A DNA stretch of 64,000 nucleotides from Cladorhizidae sp. MBARI D1340-BT2. Lineage: Eukaryota; Porifera; Demospongiae; Poecilosclerida; Cladorhizidae. The notes under the pieces are model-generated. The model ran no database searches and was not told the DNA's origin. It saw nothing but the letters and a program-made list of their open reading frames with translations. The stretch spans positions 27,325,932 to 27,389,931 of the forward strand of contig JAQNBH010000002.1 of the NCBI GenBank assembly GCA_028752905.1. The letters are read 5' to 3'. Below are positions 10,601-23,700 of the stretch, in pieces; position 1 is the first letter of the stretch; every line of letters begins with the position of its first letter. The translations under genes and the position numbers were made by a program.

Positions 10601-12083
10601 TTTTCGGGGGGAAAATGAGAAACATATAGACCAAATTAGGGCAAATATCAAGAACATGTTTAGCATCAAGTAAGAGTACAATTCATAACTGCCCTAATTA
10701 ACAAGACCAAAGTCCCAGATTTTGTCAACTGATAGAGAAGGCCCTTATCTGCAACATGTGAACAGATTATCAATAAATGTAGTGGTTTTTCACTGGCAGG
10801 CCACCGCTTTGGCAACTGGAAAACGCCAGGAAAAATCCCAAACCTTACCACTTCAAATCACCATAACTTCCTAATACTTAGAGTACTCAACATTTTGGCA
10901 CGTACAAAAGAAAGATAATTAGAAGGGCTATCCGGTGATATAAAAATTATCTTTTTGGGGTAAAGTGTAGAAAAGTTATGAGCTTCACGGCAAAAAAACA
11001 AGATTTTCGGGGGGGAAATGAGAAACATATAGACCAAATTAGGGCAAATATCAAGAACATGTTTAGCATCAAGTAAGAGTACAATTCATAACTGCCCTAA
11101 TTAACAAGACCAAAGTCCCAGATTTTGTCAACTGATAGAGAAGGCCCTTATCTGCAACATGTGAACAGATTATCAATAAATGTAGTGGTTTTTCACTGGC
11201 AGGCCACCGCTTTGGCAACTTGAAAACGCCAGGAAAAACCCCAAACCTTACCACTTCAAATCACCATAACTTGCTAATACTTAGAGTACTTAAAATTTTG
11301 GCACGTACAAAAGACAGATAATTAGAAGAGCTATTCGGTGATATAAAAATTATCTTTTTTGGGTAAAGTGTAGAAATGTTATGAGCTTCACGGCAAAAAA
11401 ACAAGATTTTCGGGGGGGAAATGAGAAACATATAGACCAAATTAGGGCAAATATCAAGAACATGTTTAGCATCAAGTAAGAGTACAATTCATAACTGCCC
11501 TAATTAACAAGACCAAAGTCCCAGATTTTGTCAACTGATAGAGAAGGCCCTTATCTGCAACATGTGAACAGATTATCAATAAATGTAGTGGTTTTTCACT
11601 GGCAGGCCACCGCTTTGGCAACTGGAAAACGCCAGGAAAAATCACAAACCTTACCACTTCAAATCACAATAACTTGCTAATAATTAGAGTACTCAAAATT
11701 TTGGCACGTACAAAAGACAGATAATTAGAAGGGCTATCCGGTGATATAAAAATTATCTTTTTTGGGTAAAGTGTAGAAAAGTTATGAGCTTCACGGCAAA
11801 AAACAAGATTTTCGGGGGGAAAATGAGAAACATATAGACCAAATTAGGGCAAATATCAAGAACATGTTTAGCATCAAGTAAGAGTACAATTCATAACTGC
11901 CCTAATTAACAAGACCAAAGTCCCAGATTTTGTCAACTGATAGAGAAGGCCCTTATCTGCAACATGTGAACAGATTATCAATAAATGTAGTGGTTTTTCA
12001 CTGGCAGGCTACCGCTTTGGCAACTGGTAAACGCCAGGAAAAATCCCAAACCTTACCACTTCAAATCACCATAACTTGCTAAT
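7251..12083. repeat. 12-unit higher-order repeat, 4833 bp, left segment
   Basis: The order is C-D-E-F-D-E-F-G-D-H-I-J, twelve units less three single-base deletions (two F, one J). It matches 55585-60417 unit for unit, including the two private changes in its J unit at 12010 and 12028. I found no difference between the two at the variant sites I compared. Confidence 0.9.
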
Positions 12084-14098
12084 ACTTAGAGTACTCAAAA
12101 TTTTGGCACGTACAAAAGACAGATAATTAGAAGAGCTATCCGGTAATATAAAAATTATCTTTTTTGGGTAAAGTGTAGAAAAGTTATGAGCTTCACGGCA
12201 AAAAAACAAGATTTTCGGGGGGGGAATGAGAAACATATAGACCAAATTAGGGCAAATATCAAGAACATGTTTAGCATCAAGTAAGAGTACAATTCATAAC
12301 TGCCCTAATTAACAAGACCAAAGTCCCAGATTTTGTCAACTGATAGAGAAGGCCCTTATCTGCAACATGTGAACAGATTATCAATAAATGTAGTGGTTTT
12401 TCACTGGCAGGCCACCGCTTTGGCAACTTGAAAACGCCAGGAAAAATCCCAAACCTTACCACTTCAAATCATCATAACTTGCTAATACTTAGAGTACTTA
12501 AAATTTTGGCACGTACAAAAGACAGATAATTAGAAGAGCTATCCAGTAATATAAAAATTATCTTTTTTGGGTAAAGTGTAGAAAAGTTATGAGCTTCACG
12601 GCAAAAAAACAAGATTTTCGGGGGGGAAATGAGAAACATATAGACCAAATTAGGGCAAATATCAAGAACATGTTTAGCATCAAGTAAGAGTACAATTCAT
12701 AACTGCCCTAATTAACAAGACCAAAGTCCCAGATTTTGTCAACTGATAGAGAAGGCCCTTATCTGCAACATGTGAACAGATTATCAATAAATGTAGTGGT
12801 TTTTCACTGGCAGGCCACCGCTTTGGCAACTGGAAAACGCCAGGAAAAATCCCAAACCTTACCACTTCAAATCACCATAACTTCCTAATACTTAGAGTAC
12901 TCAACATTTTGGCACGTACAAAAGACAGATAATTAGAAGGGCTATCCGGTGATATAAAAAGTATCTTTTTGGGGTAAAGTGTAGAAATGTTATGAGCTTC
13001 ACGGCAAAAAAACAAGATTTTCGGGGGGAAAATGAGAAACATATAGACCAAATTAGGGCAAATATCAAGAACATGTTTAGCATCAAGTAAGAGTACAATT
13101 CATAACTGCCCTAATTAACAAGACCAAAGTCCCAGATTTTGTCAACTGATAGAGAAGGCCCTTATCTGCAACATGTGAACAGATTATCAATAAATGTAGT
13201 GGTTTTTCACTGGCAGGCCACCGCTTTGGCAACTGGAAAACGCCAGGAAAAATCACAAACCTTACCACTTCAAATCACCATAACTTGCTAATACTTAGAG
13301 TACTCAAAATTTTGGCACGTACAAAAGACAGATAATTAGAAGAGCTATCCGGTTATATAAAAATTATCTTTTTTGGGTAAAGTGTAGAAAAGTTATGAGC
13401 TTCACGGCAAAAAAACAAGATTTTCGGGGGGAAAATGAGAAACATATAGACCAAATTAGGGCAAATATCAAGAACATGTTTAGCATCAAGTAAGAGTACA
13501 ATTCATAACTGCCCTAATTAACAAGACCAAAGTCCCAGATTTTGTCAACTGATAGAGAAGGCCCTTATCTGCAACATGTGAACAGATTATCAATAAATGT
13601 AGTGGTTTTTCACTGGCAGGCCACCGCTTTGGCAACTGGAAAACGCCAGGAAAAATCACAAACCTTACCACTTCAAATCACAATAACTTGCTAATAATTA
13701 GAGTACTCAAAATTTTGGCACGTACAAAAGACAGATAATTAGAAGGGCTATCCGGTGATATAAAAATTATCTTTTTTGGGTAAAGTGTAGAAAAGTTATG
13801 AGCTTCACGGCAAAAAAACAAGATTTTCGGGGGGGAAATGAGAAACATATAGACCAAATTAGGGCAAATATCAAGAACATGTTTAGCATCAAGTAAGAGT
13901 ACAATTCATAACTGCCCTAATTAACAAGACCAAAGTCCCAGATTTTGTCAACTGATAGAGAAGGCCCTTATCTGCAACATGTGAACAGATTATCAATAAA
14001 TGTAGTGGTTTTTCACTGGCAGGCCACCGCTTTGGCAACTTGAAAACGCCAGGAAAAACCCCAAACCTTACCACTTCAAATCACCATAACTTGCTAAT
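12084..14098. repeat. K-G-D-L-M block following the higher-order repeat, left segment
   Basis: Five units start at 12084, 12487, 12890, 13293 and 13696. K carries the longest G run of the window (G8 at 12217-12224, followed by only two A) and ends with atcatcat. L carries ggttat in place of ggtgat at 13351-13356. M combines an aattagag start with caacttg and aaacccca, the ending otherwise seen in H. The next unit (14099) is type I, which normally follows H, so M looks like an H-type ending joined to another start. Confidence 0.88.
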
Positions 14099-15307
14099 AC
14101 TTAGAGTACTTAAAATTTTGGCACGTACAAAAGACAGATAATTAGAAGAGCTATTCGGTGATATAAAAATTATCTTTTTTGGGTAAAGTGTAGAAATGTT
14201 ATGAGCTTCACGGCAAAAAAACAAGATTTTCGGGGGGAAAATGAGAAACATATAGACCAAATTAGGGCAAATATCAAGAACATGTTTAGCATCAAGTAAG
14301 AGTACAATTCATAACTGCCCTAATTAACAAGACCAAAGTCCCAGATTTTGTCAACTGATAGAGAAGGCCCTTATCTGCAACATGTGAACAGATTATCAAT
14401 AAATGTAGTGGTTTTTCACTGGCAGGCCACCGCTTTGGCAACTGGAAAACGCCAGGAAAAATCACAAACCTTACCACTTCAAATCACAATAACTTGCTAA
14501 TAATTAGAGTACTCAAAATTTTGGCACGTACAAAAGACAGATAATTAGAAGGGCTATCCGGTGATATAAAAATTATCTTTTTTGGGTAAAGTGTAGAAAA
14601 GTTATGAGCTTTACGGCAAAAAAACAAGATTTTAGGGGGGAAAATGAGAAACATATAGACCAAATTAGGGCAAATATCAAGAACATGTTTAGCATCAAGT
14701 AAGAGTACAATTCATAACTGCCCTAATTAACAAGACCAAAGTCCCAGATTTTGTCAACTGATAGAGAAGGCCCTTATCTGCAACATGTGAACAGATTATC
14801 AATAAATGTAGTGGTTTTTCACTGGCAGGCCACCGCTTTGGCAACTGGTAAACGCCAGGAAAAATCCCAAACCTTACCACTTCAAATCACCATAACTTGC
14901 TAATACTTAGAGTACTCAAAATTTTGGCACGTACAAAAGACAGATAATTAGAAGAGCTATCCGATAATATAAAAATTATCTTTTTTGGGTAAAGTGTAGA
15001 AAAGTTATGAGCTTCACGGCAAAAAAACAAGATTTTCGGGGGGGAAATGAGAAACATATAGACCAAATTAGGGCAAATATCAAGAACATGTTTAGCATCA
15101 AGTAAGAGTACAATTCATAACTGCCCTAATTAACAAGACCAAAGTCCCAGATTTTGTCAACTGATAGAGAAGGCCCTTATCTGCAACATGTGAACAGATT
15201 ATCAATAAATGTAGTGGTTTTTCACTGGTAGGCCACCGCTTTGGCAACTGGAAAACGCCAGGAAAAATCCCAAACCTTACCACTTAAAATCACCATAACT
15301 TCCTAAT

Positions 15308-15710
15308 ACTTAGAGTACTCAACATTTTGGCACGTACAAAAGACAGATAATTAGAAGGGCTATCCGGTGATATAAAAAGTATCTTTTTTGGGTAAAGTAT
15401 AGAAATGTTATGAGCTTCACGGCAAAAAAACAAGATTTTCGGGGGGGAAATGAGAAACATATAGACCAAATTAGGGCAAATATCAAGAACATGTTTAGCA
15501 TCAAGTAAGAGTACAATTCATAACTGCCCTAATTAACAAGACCAAAGTCCCAGATTTTGTCAACTGATAGAGAAGGCCCTTATCTGCAACATGTGAACAG
15601 ATTATCAATAAATGTAGTGGTTTTTCACTGGCAGGCCACCGCTTTGGCAACTGGAAAACGCCAGGAAAAATCACAAACCTTACCACTTCAAATTACCATA
15701 ACTTGCTAAT
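15308..15710. repeat. D-like unit with T6G3 and G7, one of three
   Basis: This unit has the D markers actcaacat, aaaagtatc and gaaatg but keeps the long T6G3 run and has G7. Related units start at 20144 and 24577, 12 and 11 units further on. The last two are each followed directly by a unit with gtaaaatg (20547 and 24980), so they belong to one duplicated pair. This form of D occurs only in the heterogeneous domain and may be an ancestral D. Confidence 0.75.
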
Positions 15711-17322
15711 ACTTAGAGTACTCAAAATTTTGGCACGTACAAAAGACAGATAATTAGAAGGGCTATCCGGTGATATAAAAATTATCTTTTTTGGGTAAAG
15801 TGTAGAAAAGTTATGAGCTTCACGGCAAAAAAACAAGATTTTCGGGGGGAAAATGAGAAACATATAGACCAAATTAGGGCAAATATCAAGAACATGTTTA
15901 GCATCAAGTAAGAGTACAATTCATAACTGCCCTAATTAACAAGACCAAAGTCCCAGATTTTGTCAACTGATAGAGAAGGCCCTTATCTGCAACATGTGAA
16001 CAGATTATCAATAAATGTAGTGGTTTTTCACTGGCAGGCCACCGCTTTGGCAACTGGAAAACGCCAGGAAAAATCCCAAACCTTACCACTTCAAATCACC
16101 ATAACTTGCTAATACTTAGAGTACTTAAAATTTTGGCACGTACAAAAGACAGATAATTAGAAGAGCTATCCGGTGATATAAAAATTATCTTTTTTAGGTA
16201 AAGTGTAGAAATGTTATGAGCTTCACGGCAAAAAAACAAGATTTTCGGGGGGAAAATGAGAAACATATAGACCAAATTAGGGCAAATATCAAGAACATGT
16301 TTAGCATCAAGTAAGAGTACAATTCATAACTGCCCTAATTAACAAGACCAAAGTCCCAGATTTTGTCAACTGATAGAGAAGGCCCTTATCTGCAACATGT
16401 GAACAGATTATCAATAAATGTAGTGGTTTTTCACTGGCAGGCCACCGCTTTGGCAACTGGAAAACGCCAGGAAAAATCACAAACCTTACCACTTCAAATC
16501 ACCATAACTTGCTAATAGTTAGAGTATTCAAAATTTTGGCACGTACAAAAGACAGATAATTAGAAGAGCTATCCAGTAATATAAAAATTATCTTTTTTGG
16601 GTAAAGTGTAGAAAAGTTATGAGCTTCACGGCAAAAAAACAAGATTTTCGGGGGGGAAATGAGAAACATATAGACCAAATTAGGGCAAATATCAAGAACA
16701 TGTTTAGCATCAAGTAAGAGTACAATTCATAACTGCCCTAATTAACAAGACCAAAGTCCCAGATTTTGTCAACTGATAGAGAAGGCCCTTATCTGCAACA
16801 TGTGAACAGATTATCAATAAATGTAGTGGTTTTTCACTGGCAGGCCACCGCTTTGGCAACTGGAAAACGCCAGGAAAAATCCCAAACCTTACCACTTCAA
16901 ATCACCATAACTTCCTAATACTTAGAGTACTCAACATTTTGGCACGTACAAAAGACAGATAATTAGAAGGGCTATCCGGTGATATAAAAATTATCTTTTT
17001 TGGGTAAAATGTAGAAAAGTTATGAGCTTCACGGCAAAAAAACAAGATTTTCGGGGGGAAAATGAGAAACATATAGACCAAATTAGGGCAAATATCAAGA
17101 ACATGTTTAGCATCAAGTAAGAGTACAATTCATAACTGCCCTAATTAACAAGACCAAAGTCCCAGATTTTGTCAACTGATAGAGAAGGCCCTTATCTGCA
17201 ACATGTGAACAGATTATCAATAAATGTAGTGGTTTTTCACTGGCAGGCCACCGCTTTGGCAACTGGAAAACGCCAGGAAAAATCACAAACCTTGCCACTT
17301 CAAATCACCATAACTTGCTAAT

Positions 17323-17725
17323 ACTTAGAGTACTTAAAATTTTGGCACGTACAAAATACAGATAATTAGAAGAGCTATCCGGTGATATAAATATTATCTT
17401 TTTTGGGTAAAGTGTAGAAAAGTTATGAGCTTCACGGCAAAAAAACAAGATTTTCGGGGGGAAAATGAGAAACATATAGACCAAATTAGGGCAAATATCA
17501 AGAACATGTTTAGCATCAAGTAAGAGTACAATTCATAACTGCCCTAATTAACAAGACCAAAGTCCCAGATTTTGTCAACTGATAGAGAAGGCCCTTATCT
17601 GCAACATGTCAACAGATTATCAATAAATGTAGTGGTTTTTCACTGGCAGGCCACCGCTTTGGCAACTGGAAAACGCCAGGAAAAATCACAAACCTTACCA
17701 CTTCAAATCACCATAACTTGCTAAT
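17323..17725. repeat. Unit with linked private changes, partner at 23368-23770
   Basis: Two rare changes, acaaaatacag in place of acaaaagacag and ataaatattatc in place of ataaaaattatc, occur together here and in the unit at 23368, exactly 15 units away. This copy also has gtcaac at 17610, which places a stop inside the short minus-strand frame. The partner lacks that change, so it arose after the two copies separated. Confidence 0.85.
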
Positions 17726-20700
17726 ACTTAGAGTACTCAAAATTTTGGCACGTACAAAAGACAGATAATTAGAAGGGCTATCCGGTGATATAAAAAGTAT
17801 CTTTTTTGGGTAAAGTGTAGAAAAGTTATGAGCTTCACGGCAAAAAAACAAGATTTTCGGGGGGAAAATGAGAAACATATAGACCAAATTAGGGCAAATA
17901 TCAAGAACATGTTTAGCATCAAGTAAGAGTACAATTCATAACTGCCCTAATTAACAAGACCAAAGTCCCAGATTTTGTCAACTGATAGAGAAGGCCCTTA
18001 TCTGCAACATGTGAACAGATTATCAATAAATGTAGTGGTTTTTCACTGGCAGGCCACCGCTTTGGCAACTTGAAAACGCCAGGAAAAATCCCAAACCTTA
18101 CCACTTCAAATCACCATAACTTGCTAATACTTAGAGTACTTAAAATTTTGGCACGTACAAAAGACAGATAATTAGAAGAGCTATCCAGTAATATAAAAAT
18201 TATCTTTTTGGGGTAAAGTGTAGAAAAGTTATGAGCTTCACGGCAAAAAAACAAGATTTTCGGGGGGAAAATGAGAAACATATAGACCAAATTAGGGCAA
18301 ATATCAAGAACATGTTTAGCATCAAGTAAGAGTACAATTCATAACTGCCCTAATTAACAAGACCAAAGTCCCAGATTTTGTCAACTGATAGAGAAGGCCC
18401 TTATCTGCAACATGTGAACAGATTATCAATAAATGTAGTGGTTTTTCACTGGCAGGCCACCGCTTTGGCAACTGGAAAACGCCAGGAAAAATCCCAAACC
18501 TTACCACTTCAAATCACCATAACTTCCTCATACTTAGAGTACTCAACATTTTGGCACGTACAAAAGACAGATAATTAGAAGGGCTATCCGGTGATATAAA
18601 AATTATCTTTTTTGGGTAAAGTGTAGAAAAGTTATGAGCTTCACGGCAAAAAAACAAGATTTTCGGGGGGAAAATGAGAAACATATAGACCAAATTAGGG
18701 CAAATATCAAGAACATGTTTAGCATCAAGTAAGAGTACAATTCATAACTGCCCTAATTAACAAGACCAAAGTCCCAGATTTTGTCAACTGATAGAGAAGG
18801 CCCTTATCTGCAACATGTGAACAGATTATCAATAAATGTAGTGGTTTTTCACTGGCAGGCCACCGCTTTGGCAACTTGAAAACGCCAGGAAAAATCCCAA
18901 ACCTTACCACTTCAAATCACCATAACTTGCTAATACTTAGAGTACTCAAAATTTTGGCACGTACAAAAGACAGATAATTAGAAGAGCTATCCGGTGATAT
19001 AAAAATTATCTTTTTTGGATAAAGTGTAGAAAAGTTATGAGCTTCACGGCAAAAAAACAAGATTTTCGGGGGGAAAATGAGAAACATATAGACCAAATTA
19101 GGGCAAATATCAAGAACATGTTTAGCATCAAGTAAGAGTACAATTCATAACTGCCCTAATTAACAAGACCAAAGTCCCAGATTTTGTCAACTGATAGAGA
19201 AGGCCCTTATCTGCAACATGTGAACAGATTATCAATAAATGTAGTGGTTTTTCACTGGCAGGCCACCGCTTTGGCAACTGGAAAACGCCAGGAAAAATCC
19301 CAAACCTTACCACTTCAAATCACCATAACTTCCTAATACTTAGAGTACTCAACATTTTGGCACGTACAAAAGACAGATAATTAGAAGGGCTATCCGGTAA
19401 TATAAAAATTATCTTTTTTGGGTAAAGTGTAGAAAAGTTATGAGCTTCACGGCAAAAAAACAAGATTTTCGGGGGGAAAATGAGAAACATATAGACCAAA
19501 TTAGGGCAAATATCAAGAACATGTTTAGCATCAAGTAAGAGTACAATTCATAACTGCCCTAATTAACAAGACCAAAGTCCCAGATTTTGTCAACTGATAG
19601 AGAAGGCCCTTATCTGCAACATGTGAACAGATTATCAATAAATGTAGTGGTTTTTCACTGGCAGGCCACCGCTTTGGCAACTGGAAAACGCCAGGAAAAA
19701 TCACAAACCTTACCACTTCAAATCACCATAACTTGCTAATACTTAGAGTACTCAAAATTTTGGCACGTACAAAAGACAGATAATTAGAAGAGCTATCCGG
19801 TGATATAAAAATTATCTTTTTTGGGTAAAGTGTAGAAAAGTTATGAGCTTCACGGCAAAAAAACAAGATTTTCGGGGGGAAAATGAGAAACATATAGACC
19901 AAATTAGGGCAAATATCAAGAACATGTTTAGCATCAAGTAAGAGTACAATTCATAACTGCCCTAATTAACAAGACCAAAGTCCCAGATTTTGTCAACTGA
20001 TAGAGAAGGCCCTTATCTGCAACATATGAACAGATTATCAATAAATGTAGTGGTTTTTCACTGGTAGGCCACCGCTTTGGCAACTGGAAAACGCCAGGAA
20101 AAATCCCAAACCTTACCACTTCAAATCACCATAACTTCCTAATACTTAGAGTACTCAACATTTTGGCATGTACAAAAGACAGATAATTAGAAGGGCTATC
20201 CGGTGATATAAAAAGTATCTTTTTTGGGTAAAGTGTAGAAATGTTATGAGCTTCACGGCAAAAAAACAAGATTTTCGGGGGGGAAATGAGAAACATATAG
20301 ACCAAATTAGGGCAAATATCAAGAACATGTTTAGCATCAAGTAAGAGTACAATTCATAACTGCCCTAATTAACAAGACCAAAGTCCCAGATTTTGTCAAC
20401 TGATAGAGAAGGCCCTTATCTGCAACATGTGAACAGATTATCAATAAATGTAGTGGTTTTTCACTGGCAGGCCACCGCTTTGGCAACTGGAAAACGCCAG
20501 GAAAAATCCCAAACCTTACCACTTCAAATCACCATAACTTCCTAATACTTAGAGTACTCAACATTTTGGCACGTACAAAAGACAGATAATTAGAAGGGCT
20601 ATCCGGTGATATAAAAATTATCTTTTTTGGGTAAAATGTAGAAAAGTTATGAGCTTCACGGCAAAAAAACAAGATTTTCGGGGGGAAAATGAGAAACATA

Positions 20701-23700
20701 TAGACCAAATTAGGGCAAATATCAAGAACATGTTTAGCATCAAGTAAGAGTACAATTCATAACTGCCCTAATTAACAAGACCAAAGTCCCAGATTTTGTC
20801 AACTGATAGAGAAGGCCCTTATCTGCAACATGTGAACAGATTATCAATAAATGTAGTGGTTTTTCACTGGCAGGCCACCGCTTTGGCAACTGGAAAACGC
20901 CAGGAAAAATCCCAAACCTTGCCACTTCAAATCACCATAACTTGCTAATACTTAGAGTACTCAAAATTTTGGCACGTACAAAAGACAGATAATTAGAAGA
21001 GCTATCCGGTGATATAAAAATTATCTTTTTTGGGTAAAGTGTAGAAAAGTTATGAGCTTCACGGCAAAAAAACAAGATTTTCGGGGGGAAAATGAGAAAC
21101 ATATAGACCAAATTAGGGCAAATATCAAGAACATGTTTAGCATCAAGTAAGAGTACAATTCATAACTGCCCTAATTAACAAGACCAAAGTCCCAGATTTT
21201 GTCAACTGATAGAGAAGGCCCTTATCTGCAACATGTGAACAGATTATCAATAAATGTAGTGGTGTTTCACTGGTAGGCCACCGCTTTGGCAACTGGAAAA
21301 CGCCAGGAAAAATCCCAAACCTTACCACTTCAAATCACCATAACTTCCTAATACTTAGAGTACTCAACATTTTGGTACGTACAAAAGACAGATAATTAGA
21401 AGGGCTATCCGGTGATATACAAATTATCTTTTTTGGGTAAAGTGTAGAAAAGTTATGAGCTTCACGGCAAAAAAACAAGATTTTCGGGGGGAAAATGAGA
21501 AACATATAGACCAAATTAGGGCAAATATCAAGAACATGTTTAGCATCAAGTAAGAATACAATTCATAACTGCCCTAATTAACAAGACCAAAGTCCCAGAT
21601 TTTGTCAACTGATAGAGAAGGCCCTTATCTGCAACATGTGAACAGATTATCAATAAATGTAGTGGTTTTTCACTGGCAGGCCACCGCTTTGGCAACTTGA
21701 AAACGCCAGGAAAAATCCCAAACCTTACCACTTCAAATCACTATAACTTGCTAATACTTAGAGTACTTAAAATTTTGGTACGTACAAAAGACAGATAATT
21801 AGAAGAACTATCCGGTGATATAAAAATTATCTTTTTTAGGTAAAGTGTAGAAATGTTATGAGCTTCACGGCAAAAAAACAAGATTTTCGGGGGGAAAATG
21901 AGAAACATATAGACCAAATTAGGGCAAATATCAAGAACATGTTTAGCATCAAGTAAGAGTACAATTCATAACTGCCCTAATTAACAAGACCAAAGTCCCA
22001 GATTTTGTCAACTGATAGAGAAGGCCCTTATCTGCAACATGTGAACAGATTATCAATAAATGTAGTGGTTTTTCACTGGCAGGCCACCGCTTTGGCAGCT
22101 GGAAAACGCCAGGAAAAATCACAAACCTTACCACTTCAAATCACCATAACTTGCTAATAATTAGAGTACTCAAAATTTTGGCACGTACAAAAGACAGATA
22201 ATTAGAAGGGCTATCCGGTGATATAAAAATTATCTTTTTTGGGTAAAGTGTAGAAAAGTTATGAGCTTCACGGCAAAAAAACAAGATTTTCGGGGGGAAA
22301 ATGAGAAACATATAGACCAAATTAGGGCAAATATCAAGAACATGTTTAGCATCAAGTAAGAGTACAATTCATAACTGCCCTAATTAACAAGACCAAAGTC
22401 CCAGATTTTGTCAACTGATAGAGAAGGCCCTTATCTGCAACATGTGAACAGATTATCAATAAATGTAGTGGTTTTTCACTGGCAGGCCACCGCTTTGGCA
22501 ACTGGAAAACGCCAGGAAAAATCCCAAACCTTACCACTTCAAATCACCATAACTTGCTAATACTTAGAGTACTCAAAATTTTGGCACGTACAAAAGACAG
22601 ATAATTAGAAGAGCTATCCGGTGATATAAAAATTATCTTTTTTGGATAAAGTGTAGAAAAGTTATGAGCTTCACGGCAAAAAAACAAGATTTTCGGGGGG
22701 AAAATGAGAAACATATAGACCAAATTAGGGCAAATATCAAGAACATGTTTAGCATCAAGTAAGAGTACAATTCATAACTGCCCTAATTAACAAGACCAAA
22801 GTCCCAGATTTTGTCAACTGATAGAGAAGGCCCTTATCTGCAACATGTGAACAGATTATCAATAAATGTAGTGGTTTTTCACTGGCAGGCCACCGCTTTG
22901 GCAACTGGAAAACGCCAGGAAAAATCCCAAACCTTACCACTTCAAATCACCATAACTTCCTAATACTTAGAGTACTCAACATTTTGGCACGTACAAAAGA
23001 CAGATAATTAGAAGGGCTATCCGGTGATATAAAAATTATCTTTTTTGGGTAAAGTGTAGAAAAGTTATGAGCTTCACGGCAAAAAAACAAGATTTTCGGG
23101 GGGAAAATGAGAAACATATAGACCAAATTAGGGCAAATATCAAGAACATGTTTAGCATCAAGTAAGAGTACAATTCATAACTGCCCTAATTAACAAGACC
23201 AAAGTCCCAGATTTTGTCAACTGATAGAGAAGGCCCTTATCTGCAACATGTGAACAGATTATCAATAAATGTAGTGGTTTTTCACTGGCAGGCCACCGCT
23301 TTGGCAACTTGAAAACGCCAGGAAAAATCCCAAACCTTGCCACTTCAAATCACCATAACTTGCTAATACTTAGAGTACTTAAAATTTTGGCACGTACAAA
23401 ATACAGATAATTAGAAGAGCTATCCGGTGATATAAATATTATCTTTTTTGGGTAAAGTGTAGAAAAGTTATGAGCTTCACGGCAAAAAAACAAGATTTTC
23501 GGGGGGAAAATGAGAAACATATAGACCAAATTAGGGCAAATATCAAGAACATGTTTAGCATCAAGTAAGAGTACAATTCATAACTGCCCTAATTAACAAG
23601 ACCAAAGTCCCAGATTTTGTCAACTGATAGAGAAGGCCCTTATCTGCAACATGTGAACAGATTATCAATAAATGTAGTGGTTTTTCACTGGCAGGCCACC

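Larger units (their letters stand above)
1..14098. repeat. Left copy of a large duplicated satellite segment (35 units)
   Basis: The type order of units 1-35 is A B C D E F E F D E F G D H I J C D C D E F D E F G D H I J K G D L M. The same order, minus one E-F pair and one C-D pair, is found at 49946-62432. Rare private changes are shared at exactly offset positions: the T at 12010 and 60344, the T at 12028 and 60362, the T of ggttat at 13354 and 61688, and the G8 run at 12217 and 60551. The offset is 48334 bp in this part and 49945 bp at the start of the segment. The copies must therefore come from one amplification event rather than independent mutation. The left limit of the segment is not seen. 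Confidence 0.93.

Noticed and set aside
18378..18578. 66-codon plus-strand frame, single occurrence
   Set aside because: It exists because one unit has cttcctcat in place of cttcctaat at about 18529, removing a stop. A single-base accident in one copy is not evidence of a gene.
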